The notes below the pieces were generated by a model, which was given only the letters and a program-made list of their open reading frames with translations, was not told where the DNA came from and ran no database searches. The position numbers and the translations under genes were made by a program. Below, in pieces: positions 56,523-64,000 of a stretch of 64,000 nt of DNA; the stretch's first letter is position 1, and every line of letters starts with the position of its first letter. The DNA is taken from assembly GCF_001431295.2 (NCBI RefSeq), contig NZ_LKAJ02000001.1, forward strand, positions 1,550,001 to 1,614,000, written 5' to 3'. The DNA comes from Candidatus Berkiella aquae (lineage in GTDB: Bacteria > Pseudomonadota > Gammaproteobacteria > Berkiellales > Berkiellaceae).

Positions 56523-58343
56523 TTAAGAAGAATGCTTTTCTCTATCGGCCATCATGGCATCTTCTAGATTTTTGCGGCTTTTTCTGGCTTCATTGATGTA
56601 GGCCTGATCAGGTTGACCGGGTCGATTATAAAGTTTGGAGAGGTGTGCAAGGGATGCTTCATCGTGTTCTTTGAATAATTTAACCATTCTTTCTGCTTGT
56701 TCTTGATCAAAACCCAATGATTGTAAGGCATCTAAGCCCATGGCCAAAGAGGAATCAAAGGTTTCGCGGTAAACATGGTTAAAATCGTTTTTAAGAAAAT
56801 CATAAGCTTGGGTGCGTCCATGTACTCTGGCAAGGATTTTTAAATCGGGATAGTGTTTTCTCACTTGTTTAGCAATTTCCAGCGCTTTTTCTGAATCATC
56901 AATGGCAATAATAAACAAAGAAGCATTTTTAATACCAGCGATTTCGAGCAAATCCATACGCGAGGCGTCACCATAATAGACTTTAAAACCAAATTGGCGA
57001 AGAATAGCAATCGCTTCTGCATCTAAATCTAAAACGGTGGTTTTTATTTTATTCGCGATTAATAAGCGGCCAATAATTTGGCCAAAACGACCAAAACCTG
57101 CCATCACAACCGTGCTTTTTTGTTGTTCAATATTGTCGAAATCGGTATCTTTTTGGCTACGCACAAAATAAGGTGCCAATACCTTTTCGTAAAAGATGAT
57201 CATTAATGGGGTAAGTAGCATACTAATCGCCACCGCTGCAATCAGTAGGGCTGCTGTTTCATTGGAGAAGATTTTAATGCCGGCGGCGAAAGAGAGCAAA
57301 ACAAAGCAAAATTCTCCCCCTTGGGCTAATGTGAGAGAAAATAACAGAGAATTTTGCGTATTGATTTTAAAGACTTTAGCGACGGCGAATAAGATCATTG
57401 CTTTGAAGACGAGCAATAGCGTAACGATCTTTAATATTAAAATGGGGTTGTGATAGATAAGGCTAAAATTAATATTAGCCCCAACTGAAATAAAAAAGAT
57501 CCCCAATAAGAGCCCTTTAAAAGGTTCAATATCTGCCTCTAGTTCATGGCGATATTCACTTTCAGCTAAAACGGCACCTGCTAAGAAGGTCCCTAATGCA
57601 GCTGATAAACCTAACGCTTGCATCACCAGGGCGCTGGCAATGACCACCAGCAAAGAGGCTGCCGTAAAAATTTCTCTTAAATTGGAGTTAGCGATAAAGC
57701 GAAATAGGGGGCGTAGTAAAAATCGACCTGCGATAATAAGCGCGGCGATAACGCCTATTGTGAATAAGGCTTGGTGCCAGCCACTAAGTTTAGCGGTAAG
57801 GGTATGAGGATCTTCAATGAGAACTTGATAGCCGAGCAGTGGTAAGATAGCCAAAATGGGGATAATGGCTAAATCTTGAAATAACAAGACTGATAGTGTG
57901 GCTTCTCCTACCGGGGAGCGGTTCCAGCCTTTTTCAGTAAAAATTTGTAACACAATCGCAGTAGAAGATAACGAAAAGATCATACCAATCGCGAATGAAC
58001 TGACAAAGGAAAAATCTAAGAGAATAAAAACGCCGGTGAAGGCAAGGGTTGTTGCTAATACTTGAATGAGCCCCAAGCCAAAAATTTGGCTTCTTAAGCG
58101 CCATAAGGCGGCAGGACGTAATTCTAAACCAATCAGAAAGAGCATGAGGGTCACACCAAATTCTGCAAAATGCATGATGCTCTCAGTGTTCCCAACGGTG
58201 CCTAACACAAAGGGACCAATGATGATACCCGCAATGAGATAACCTAAAACTGAGCCAAAACCAAGTCGCTTAGCAAGGGGAACCGCAAGGACTGCTGCTA
58301 ATAAGTAGATAGCCGCTTGGTAGAAAAAATCCTTATACTCCAT
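56523..58343 (-). CDS. Kef-type potassium/proton antiporter (CPA2) with TrkA-N domain
   Basis: 606 residues. About 12 membrane helices with the CPA2 signatures (LGYLIAGIIIGPFVLG; LFLIGLELRP; SLSSTAIVLQIF; GTFLAGAVLAESEY), then a cytosolic RCK/TrkA-N domain (VVMAGFGRFGQIIGRLL, nucleotide loop GxGxxG) and a short tail. The family exports potassium under glutathione-adduct control in KefB/C; whether glutathione gates this one is unknown. Follows serBA on the minus strand after 74 bases. Confidence 0.9.
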   Translation of the reverse strand: MEYKDFFYQAAIYLLAAVLAVPLAKRLGFGSVLGYLIAGIIIGPFVLGTVGNTESIMHFAEFGVTLMLFLIGLELRPAALWRLRSQIFGLGLIQVLATTLAFTGVFILLDFSFVSSFAIGMIFSLSSTAIVLQIFTEKGWNRSPVGEATLSVLLFQDLAIIPILAILPLLGYQVLIEDPHTLTAKLSGWHQALFTIGVIAALIIAGRFLLRPLFRFIANSNLREIFTAASLLVVIASALVMQALGLSAALGTFLAGAVLAESEYRHELEADIEPFKGLLLGIFFISVGANINFSLIYHNPILILKIVTLLLVFKAMILFAVAKVFKINTQNSLLFSLTLAQGGEFCFVLLSFAAGIKIFSNETAALLIAAVAISMLLTPLMIIFYEKVLAPYFVRSQKDTDFDNIEQQKSTVVMAGFGRFGQIIGRLLIANKIKTTVLDLDAEAIAILRQFGFKVYYGDASRMDLLEIAGIKNASLFIIAIDDSEKALEIAKQVRKHYPDLKILARVHGRTQAYDFLKNDFNHVYRETFDSSLAMGLDALQSLGFDQEQAERMVKLFKEHDEASLAHLSKLYNRPGQPDQAYINEARKSRKNLEDAMMADREKHSS

Positions 58344-58417
58344 GTAAACATCCCTTTTTGGCCAATTTCGTTATCGTTGTTTGGGCTATCAACCCTGCTA
58401 CAGTCGCCCCCTTTGGG

Positions 58418-60307
58418 CTATTTATCTAAAACTCTAACCTTAATAGTATGGGGTATGGCCTGCAATTGTTGTAGTAATTTATCATCACATTGACGATTAA
58501 TATCGGTAATCACATACCCAATCTCTTGATTGGTTTTAAGGAATTGTCCTTCAATGTTACTGCCTGACTCCGCAAATAAGCGGTTAATTTGCGCGAGGAT
58601 GCCGGGCACATTCTTATGTATATGAATGATCCGCTGTGGGTAGTTCATTGAGGGGAGTGAGAGTTGTGGGAAATTAACACTGCCTGTTGAACTGCCTTCG
58701 TTGACATACGAGCAAAGATTCTTCGAAACATATTCCCCAATATGTTGCTGCGCTTCTTCCGTGCTACCACCAATATGGGGAGTTAAAATGACATTTTCAA
58801 ACTGCTGCAATGGCGTTTGATATTCACTTTTTGACTCATGGGGTTCGTTGGTAAAAACATCAATACCACAACCTTTCATTTTACCTGAGCGCATCACTTC
58901 ATTGAGTGCTTCATAATCGACGGTAAAATCACGACTTAAATTCAAGAAGATAACACCGGGTTTCATTAAGGCAAAAGATTTTGCATCAATCAGATGATGA
59001 TTTTCTTTGCGACCATCCACATGGATAGAAACAATATCGGCCTGGGTTAATACTTCATCCATATGATGGCAGCGTTTGGCATTACCCAGCGGTAATTTAT
59101 CAGCAATATCATAAAATATGACACGCATCCCTAAGGCTTCGGCAATAATCGAAAGTTGGGAACCAATATTACCATAACCAATAATACCCAATGTCTTGCC
59201 GCGAACTTCATGAGCACCTGTACTTGATTTATGCCATTGTCCTTTGGCTAATTTGCCGCTAAGGGCGGCTGCATTTCGCGCTAATAAAATAATTTCAGCA
59301 ATTGCTAATTCGACCACACTGCGGGTATTGCTAAATGGTGCATTAAAAACCGCAATCCCTTGTTCGCAAGCTTTATTAATATCAATTTGATTGGTGCCAA
59401 TACAAAAAGCACCCAAGGCCTCTAATTTTTCTGCACCTTCAATGATATTAGCGGTGACTTCGGTTTTTGAGCGGATCCCCAGTATGCTGACATCATGGAG
59501 TTTGCTGTGTAATTCTTTGGCATTCAATGCTCCTGGTAAGGATTCAACCAAGAAGCCGTTTTCTTTAAAATATAGTTCAACAAAGGGATGAATATTTTCA
59601 AGCAATAAGACTTTTTTAGGCGATTTTGGTGAGGTAAAAGGGAGCTGGCAAGTAATAAACAGCCCTTCGAGTTCATGAATCACCGCATCTGCTGCATCTG
59701 CCACATTATTGCGAGTGATATTCTCAGTAAAGGCAACAAAGGTACTCGCAAGGCCTGCTGCTTTCACTTCATAATCGTTATAGCCGTCGCCAATCATAAT
59801 CACATCGTCCTTTAGTGCTAATTTTTGCACTAATTTAACTTTGCCTTGATCTTGTGCGAGTAATTGATGATGGTCATAGCCTAAAACATCGCCTTCATAA
59901 TCGTAGATGAAACGATTGGCATGAACATTTTCCCGTTTAATCCCAAAAGGGCTGACGACCGGCCACACCAGTTCAATAAAAGCCCCAGTAATAACGTGAA
60001 TATTATCGGCATGGGTTTGAAAGAAGGCACGATTTCTTAAAATAGAAGGGGTGATTTTTTGTTTTAGCAATTCGATTGCTTGCGTGAGGTGACTTTGATT
60101 CAAATCGAGTAACTTCATTCGCTCAGCAAGACTTTCTTGGTAAGAATAACGGCCTTCCATCGCTTGTTCGGTGATGCTTTGAATAGCTTGCAGACGTTCT
60201 GCTTTTTCGGGATGGTTTGCTAAGGCAATCTCAGCGAGAATCTCAAGTGATTCAACTTGAATAAAAGTGCTATCAAAATCAAAAAGAAAGGTTGTATTGC
60301 GTTGCAT
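58418..60307 (-). CDS. SerB-SerA fusion: phosphoserine phosphatase and 3-phosphoglycerate dehydrogenase
   Basis: 629 residues join two serine-pathway enzymes. Residues 1-215 are a HAD phosphatase (Asp10/Asp12 in DFDST, GDGYNDYE at ~173). Residues ~230-629 are an E. coli-type dehydrogenase with NAD loop GIIGYGNIG (374-382), catalytic Arg459, Glu488 and His511 (spacing identical to E. coli R240/E269/H292), and a C-terminal ACT domain (~560-629) for serine feedback. Steps 1 and 3 of serine synthesis are thus on one chain; serC is not in the window. Confidence 0.9.
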   Translation of the reverse strand: MQRNTTFLFDFDSTFIQVESLEILAEIALANHPEKAERLQAIQSITEQAMEGRYSYQESLAERMKLLDLNQSHLTQAIELLKQKITPSILRNRAFFQTHADNIHVITGAFIELVWPVVSPFGIKRENVHANRFIYDYEGDVLGYDHHQLLAQDQGKVKLVQKLALKDDVIMIGDGYNDYEVKAAGLASTFVAFTENITRNNVADAADAVIHELEGLFITCQLPFTSPKSPKKVLLLENIHPFVELYFKENGFLVESLPGALNAKELHSKLHDVSILGIRSKTEVTANIIEGAEKLEALGAFCIGTNQIDINKACEQGIAVFNAPFSNTRSVVELAIAEIILLARNAAALSGKLAKGQWHKSSTGAHEVRGKTLGIIGYGNIGSQLSIIAEALGMRVIFYDIADKLPLGNAKRCHHMDEVLTQADIVSIHVDGRKENHHLIDAKSFALMKPGVIFLNLSRDFTVDYEALNEVMRSGKMKGCGIDVFTNEPHESKSEYQTPLQQFENVILTPHIGGSTEEAQQHIGEYVSKNLCSYVNEGSSTGSVNFPQLSLPSMNYPQRIIHIHKNVPGILAQINRLFAESGSNIEGQFLKTNQEIGYVITDINRQCDDKLLQQLQAIPHTIKVRVLDK

Positions 60308-60310
60308 AAC

Positions 60311-60718
60311 CTATTTAGTTCCTATATGCGGATTTAAAGCTTTCCCTGCGACGTAGTACCAGTGCCCTTCATCAAAATGAAATTCACTCTTTTCACGCAT
60401 GACATGTAATTGACCATTCGCTTGATACCGTGCCTCAAAAATCACAAAACCCAGTTTGGGTGTTTTAATTTTGGCAGAGGTGACGGTCAATGATAACCAG
60501 GTTACATTGGTTAACCAGCGCTTCGTTTCTTCCATATCGAATTCTTCAGCCGCTTTGCCTTTCATGGTTTGATTAAGGTATTCAAGGTTACCAACGACAA
60601 AGGCACTATAGCGGGAACGCATCAGTGCTTCAGGTGTAGGAGCCGCACGGCCTTTTTCAATATATTGACCACAGCATTCGCTGTAGGGTTTGGTATAACC
60701 ACAGGGGCAATGATTCAT
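60311..60718 (-). CDS. ychJ: YchJ family SEC-C metal-binding protein
   Basis: 135 residues. N-terminal SEC-C zinc motif CPCGYTKPYSECCGQY, then RAAPTPEALMRSRYSAFVVGNLEYL, both typical of UPF0225/YchJ. Function unknown. It lies four bases from the serBA start, so co-transcription is likely. Confidence 0.9.
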   Translation of the reverse strand: MNHCPCGYTKPYSECCGQYIEKGRAAPTPEALMRSRYSAFVVGNLEYLNQTMKGKAAEEFDMEETKRWLTNVTWLSLTVTSAKIKTPKLGFVIFEARYQANGQLHVMREKSEFHFDEGHWYYVAGKALNPHIGTK

Positions 60719-60725
60719 GGAGGTG

Positions 60726-61523
60726 TTATTCCTTTCCAGTCTTCGTCAGGCTCGTGACAAAGCGGTTGATAGCTTGCCAATAAGCGGCTTTGGCAACAGA
60801 TAGCACATTGTTATGTGAGGCACCTTCTACCCAATAAGCTTGTTTAGGCGATGTTGCATGAGCAAATAGTTTTTTGCTGTGCCAAATTGGAATAACACTA
60901 TCATGGGTTCCATGAATCAGCAAGATTGGTACGGTAATAGCAGCGATTTTATGCAAATTGCGGTATTTATCGAAGGGGATGAGGGGCCAATGTGTATAAA
61001 CGCGATAAGCTGAGACAAAAGCATTCTCTAAAATAAGGCCAGCGCAAGGAGAGTAGCTTGCTAATTCAATGCTAGGACCCGCACCCAGTGAACGCCCATA
61101 AACCAGAATATGATTAGCAGGGATATTTAATTCAGTTGTCATATATTGATAAGCAGCATTGATGGCTTGATAAGTACTTTCTTCGCTTGGTTTACCCGTG
61201 CTTTGGCCATACCCAGGATAGTCATAAGCAAATACCGAAAAACCATGTTCAGTTAGTAACTTTAAAAAGGGGTAGAGCGTGGAAAGATCTTCTGCATTAC
61301 CATGGCTAAATAAAATAGTATACCGTGCGCTTGGCTGGGGTAAATAAATAGCGGCTAGCTTTTGCTGATTTGCTAAAGGGATCTGAATCATTCCCGGGAT
61401 TGTTTGTGGCTGAAAGTTCGGAGGTTGAAATAAAACGCCATCAGAAAGCGTCCAAAATAATAACGCAACGAGGACATACCCAATCAAGATAATTTGCAAG
61501 AGCGCTTTTACTAATGTACCCAT
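60726..61523 (-). CDS. Membrane-anchored alpha/beta hydrolase (ABHD13/BEM46-like)
   Basis: 265 residues. One N-terminal membrane helix (LLQIILIGYVLVALLFW), oxyanion FSHGNAEDL, nucleophile elbow GRSLGAG, Asp in LIHGTHDSVIP and His in EGASHNNVL: a complete Ser-Asp-His triad. The Bem46/ABHD13 subfamily matches this layout. Substrate unknown. Confidence 0.85.
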   Translation of the reverse strand: MGTLVKALLQIILIGYVLVALLFWTLSDGVLFQPPNFQPQTIPGMIQIPLANQQKLAAIYLPQPSARYTILFSHGNAEDLSTLYPFLKLLTEHGFSVFAYDYPGYGQSTGKPSEESTYQAINAAYQYMTTELNIPANHILVYGRSLGAGPSIELASYSPCAGLILENAFVSAYRVYTHWPLIPFDKYRNLHKIAAITVPILLIHGTHDSVIPIWHSKKLFAHATSPKQAYWVEGASHNNVLSVAKAAYWQAINRFVTSLTKTGKE

Positions 61524-61535
61524 TGCTTAAAATAG

Positions 61536-62555
61536 TTAACCAATCGAAAAACGATGCAAAATCATACTGAATAACGTGGTTTTGGTGGTCCTTGATTCAG
61601 GTGAGGTTTCAATTAAAATACTTTGTTGATCGAGTGCCTTTAATTCTGCTTGCATCTCTTGTTCAATTTCAGGATTCTCAACGATGGTACTGACATTTTT
61701 ATTTTTAAGACGTAATTTGCGTTTTTTCTTCGGTTTATCCATATCCATCATCGGATCAATGATATTGACACCGTCTTGACTCATTAACCCTTGTCTATTC
61801 CAAGGCAAGTGGCGATAAGGGCTTTCTAAAAAGGAAACAAAAGGATATTTAATAATTTCAAAATAAGGGGAATAATCAAAATCCCTTGGTGTGAAAAGGC
61901 GTGGGTTACGGGCATAAAGTTCAACACCACTTTCTTCATGTTGTTTAATAACCGGCAAAATCGGAAAATCGATACAGGCAAAGGCCTCTGCAATCATGGT
62001 GGAGCAAACGGTTTTTGTTGATTGTCCTGCGTGATGGACAAACAAACTTGAGCGCCAGCGACGTGGCAAAATCGACCAAGGAACGAGAAAGCGCGCAAGA
62101 TCAAAAATCTGGCGCATATCATAATCGGTCCCTAACTTATGAATCGCAAAGGCGGTAACTTGTTGGGCATCTTGTCGTGATAACCCTCGAGGACGGCAGA
62201 TCCGAATATGATCATGCTTGTAATTTTCGAGTGGGCTAACGATGGTGCCTTTACCCAGATAACCTTCAATGACCAATTGGATATTAGGATCGCCATTAAA
62301 TTGTTTTTCTAATTTTTTTCGTAAAGCCACATTATCAACATCATGCAAGCGCCCAATATAGATGCAGGCATGCGACCAAGAGCTTTGCGTGATTTGCTTA
62401 ATCACTTCGCTGATACGGCTGCGACCTTCGATCAGTAAGACATCACAAGGACGCAATTCATAACGAATGCGCTCAAAGTCACACAGGGGTATTTCGTTAT
62501 TGGCTCTCTCATCGGTCAACCATTTGATAATACCTTGAGTTAACTTACGAAACAT
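61536..62555 (-). CDS. YiiX/NlpC-P60-like permuted papain-fold protein with SV40-type nuclear signal
   Basis: 339 residues from Met at 62555 (AGGAACC upstream). Permuted papain-fold order: His62 (SSWSHACIYIG), Glu97 (QLVIEGYLG), Cys184 (TVCSTMIAEAF), as in the YiiX family of lipid- or peptide-acting enzymes. After residue ~265 comes DKPKKKRKLRLKNK, whose PKKKRKL (275-281) differs from the SV40 large T nuclear signal only in the last residue (V to L), then a coiled tail. Could be a host-nuclear effector, or the basic patch may bind membrane. Confidence 0.7.
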   Translation of the reverse strand: MFRKLTQGIIKWLTDERANNEIPLCDFERIRYELRPCDVLLIEGRSRISEVIKQITQSSWSHACIYIGRLHDVDNVALRKKLEKQFNGDPNIQLVIEGYLGKGTIVSPLENYKHDHIRICRPRGLSRQDAQQVTAFAIHKLGTDYDMRQIFDLARFLVPWSILPRRWRSSLFVHHAGQSTKTVCSTMIAEAFACIDFPILPVIKQHEESGVELYARNPRLFTPRDFDYSPYFEIIKYPFVSFLESPYRHLPWNRQGLMSQDGVNIIDPMMDMDKPKKKRKLRLKNKNVSTIVENPEIEQEMQAELKALDQQSILIETSPESRTTKTTLFSMILHRFSIG

Positions 62556-62711
62556 AATGAAATGGTTCCTATGGCAATGAAAAGGCTTATCTTGCATTAA
62601 GTGTAGTTCAGTCAGTTAAATCATGTCGAATAACAGATAAGAAGGCTAGCTTTACATACAATGCCTTCGTATAATCCCCAGCGATTGGCAATGACCGCTA
62701 GGAAAAGCTGC

Positions 62712-63614
62712 ATGAATATACAACATCGCTCGTGGTATGGCGCATCTTGGAAGGTTGCAGGCTTTGCTTGTTATGCAGGCTTGAATGCGATAGCGCGTTA
62801 TTTAACCGGTGGCGCCAATACCCAGTTGCAAGATCATTTACCTGTACCGGTCATCGTTTTTTGGCAGGACTTTATTGCTTTGCTGTTTTTACTCCCTTGG
62901 ATGTTGCCTCAGGCTAAGGCCTCTTTTTTTCCGCAACATCTGGGATTGCATCTGTTTCGCGTGATCGCTTCGGCTGTTGCCATTATGGCCTGGTATTTTA
63001 CGATTCAATACATGCCTTTAGCGCAAGCCGTTGCCTTAAGTGTGATTGGTCCACTGCTTGGAGTGTTGGGCGCTAAATGGTTTTTAAAAGAACGTTTTGG
63101 TTGGTTAAGAACGATTATTATTCTACTCAGTCTTTGCGGTGCTTGTTTCATCGTCAAACCAGGCTCTGCTTTGTTAAGCAATCAATCGAATACCCTCGGT
63201 TTACTTTCTCTATGCGTTGCGACCAGCGCTTTTGCGGTTGCCAAATTAGCAACAAGACAGCTGGCTAATTTGGGAGAATCGGCTAAAACCTTAACCCATT
63301 ATTTATTCTTATTTATTGTACCAGTCTCTTTGATCCCCGCTTCCCTCAACTGGGTAACACCGGCTCTGGTGCATTGGCCATGGTTAGTTTTTGCCGGCTT
63401 ACTCACGGCGTTAGCTATTTACTGTGTGAGCAATGCATTGGTTCATGCAGAAGTCAGTTTTTTGGCGCCTTTTGATATTTGCCAATTTATGCTGAATGCC
63501 ACCATTGGTTATCTTGCCTTCATGGAGTTACCGGCCCCTTGGGCTATTTGGTTGATCCTCGCCATGCTTGGATTTAGTCTAACGACACTACGTAAATCTC
63601 AATACCCTAATTAA
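62712..63614 (+). CDS. EamA/DMT-family transporter
   Basis: 300 residues from ATG at 62712 (AGGAAA upstream; an earlier ATG at 62661 adds 17 residues without a site). Ten hydrophobic helices in two EamA halves (LFRVIASAVAIMAWYF; LAIYCVSNALVHAEVSFLAPFD). DMT exporters move small metabolites such as amino acids, SAM or purines. Its stop overlaps the convergent gene by 8 bases. Confidence 0.85.
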   Translation: MNIQHRSWYGASWKVAGFACYAGLNAIARYLTGGANTQLQDHLPVPVIVFWQDFIALLFLLPWMLPQAKASFFPQHLGLHLFRVIASAVAIMAWYFTIQYMPLAQAVALSVIGPLLGVLGAKWFLKERFGWLRTIIILLSLCGACFIVKPGSALLSNQSNTLGLLSLCVATSAFAVAKLATRQLANLGESAKTLTHYLFLFIVPVSLIPASLNWVTPALVHWPWLVFAGLLTALAIYCVSNALVHAEVSFLAPFDICQFMLNATIGYLAFMELPAPWAIWLILAMLGFSLTTLRKSQYPN

Positions 63615-64000
63615 AAGGAGAAGGAGAGAGACTATTCTCTTCAGTTGCTGGTGCGCTTTGGGGACTACTCCCTTCTGGAGAGAGAGGAGGGGTTATTGTC
63701 TTTGAACGCCACAACAGGGATTTAGGGTAAAACGTTTTTTTGATGAACGTTTTGATTTCTTCGTGGGTAATCGGTTCTTTTCGCATCCCGAGTTGATAAT
63801 TATGCCCTTTAAAAAAGGCTTCAAGCTGTTTGAAAAAATCATCCAGTTGTACTGAGCTCATGGTTAATGAACTAAATCGACATTCGCTACAGACTTCTAA
63901 GGCCATGGTGCTAAAGCTGAGGGATGTCGCTTTAGCTAGCTGATGAGCGCGTCTGGCAAAATTATGATTGTTAAGGAATAAACCGTGAAAATGATAGGAT
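63607..64000 (-). CDS. Hpt-like protein, 5' end outside the window
   Basis: The frame is open from the right edge, so the start is beyond base 64000; the internal ATG at 63906 is not the real start. Visible: FARRAHQLAKATSLSF, which resembles the phospho-His helix of Hpt domains (AHxLKG), then a helical Leu pattern (VQLDDFFKQLEAFFKG) and a Pro/Ser-rich tail. Assignment is tentative; the upstream part could show a receiver or kinase domain. Confidence 0.4.
   Translation of the reverse strand, partial: SYHFHGLFLNNHNFARRAHQLAKATSLSFSTMALEVCSECRFSSLTMSSVQLDDFFKQLEAFFKGHNYQLGMRKEPITHEEIKTFIKKTFYPKSLLWRSKTITPPLSPEGSSPQSAPATEENSLSPSPFN

Noticed and set aside
63607-63906. A complete 99-residue gene at the right edge
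   Set aside because: The frame stays open to base 64000 with no stop, so the gene continues outside the window.

Overview
The window looks like a chromosome segment of a gammaproteobacterium of the order Legionellales or a close relative that lives inside eukaryotic cells. Three things point there: an Lpg1974/Legionella-MOMP-like outer-membrane protein, many ankyrin and other eukaryotic-like proteins, and a housekeeping gene order (bamA to rpoS) of the Pseudomonas/Legionella type. Several accessory proteins carry nuclear-localisation-like signals, and one has a convincing bZIP domain. An intranuclear symbiont such as Candidatus Berkiella would fit. That name is an inference, not something the sequence proves.

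Layout. 1-10.1 kb: envelope and replication block bamA(partial)-skp-lpxD-fabZ-lpxA-lpxB-rnhB-dnaE, tightly packed with overlaps. 10.2-26.4 kb: an accessory island where accA would normally follow dnaE. It holds a DUF2235 lipase-like protein, a glycosyltransferase, a BrnQ transporter, a bZIP-like protein, a PAS-LuxR regulator, a transglutaminase-like protein with a stand-alone copy of its N-terminal module, the MOMP-like porin, a structured intergenic region, a FIST(NosP-like)/hybrid kinase/response-regulator set, a DUF805 protein and a bufferin-type copper peptide cluster. 26.6-37.6 kb: the conserved order resumes as accA-tilS-pyrG-kdsA-eno-ftsB-ispD-ispF-surE-yqaA-nlpD-rpoS.

37.6-42 kb: thioesterase, small unknown proteins, a VanX-type dipeptidase and argS, separated by palindromic repeats and a MITE-like element. 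42.1-56.3 kb: a minus-strand array of probable host-directed proteins: two tandem transglutaminase-fold paralogs, a C48/Ulp1-type SUMO protease-like protein with a C-terminal SUMO-interaction-like motif, an unknown protein, an M48 peptidase, an amine oxidase, a double-glycine-leader peptide, and five related ankyrin-family genes with shared leaders and tails. 56.5-64 kb: a Kef-type antiporter, a SerB-SerA fusion, YchJ, an alpha/beta hydrolase, a YiiX-type papain-fold protein with an SV40-like nuclear signal, a DMT transporter and a partial Hpt-like protein.

How it fits together. The core blocks supply outer-membrane assembly, lipid A, DNA synthesis, CTP, Kdo, glycolysis, isoprenoids and the stationary-phase sigma factor. 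The accessory genes suggest manipulation of the host nucleus (bZIP, deSUMOylase, NLS-bearing hydrolase), sensing of nitric oxide and copper buffering, all plausible for life in phagocytic protists or animal cells. No tRNA, rRNA, CRISPR array or recognisable transposase gene was seen.
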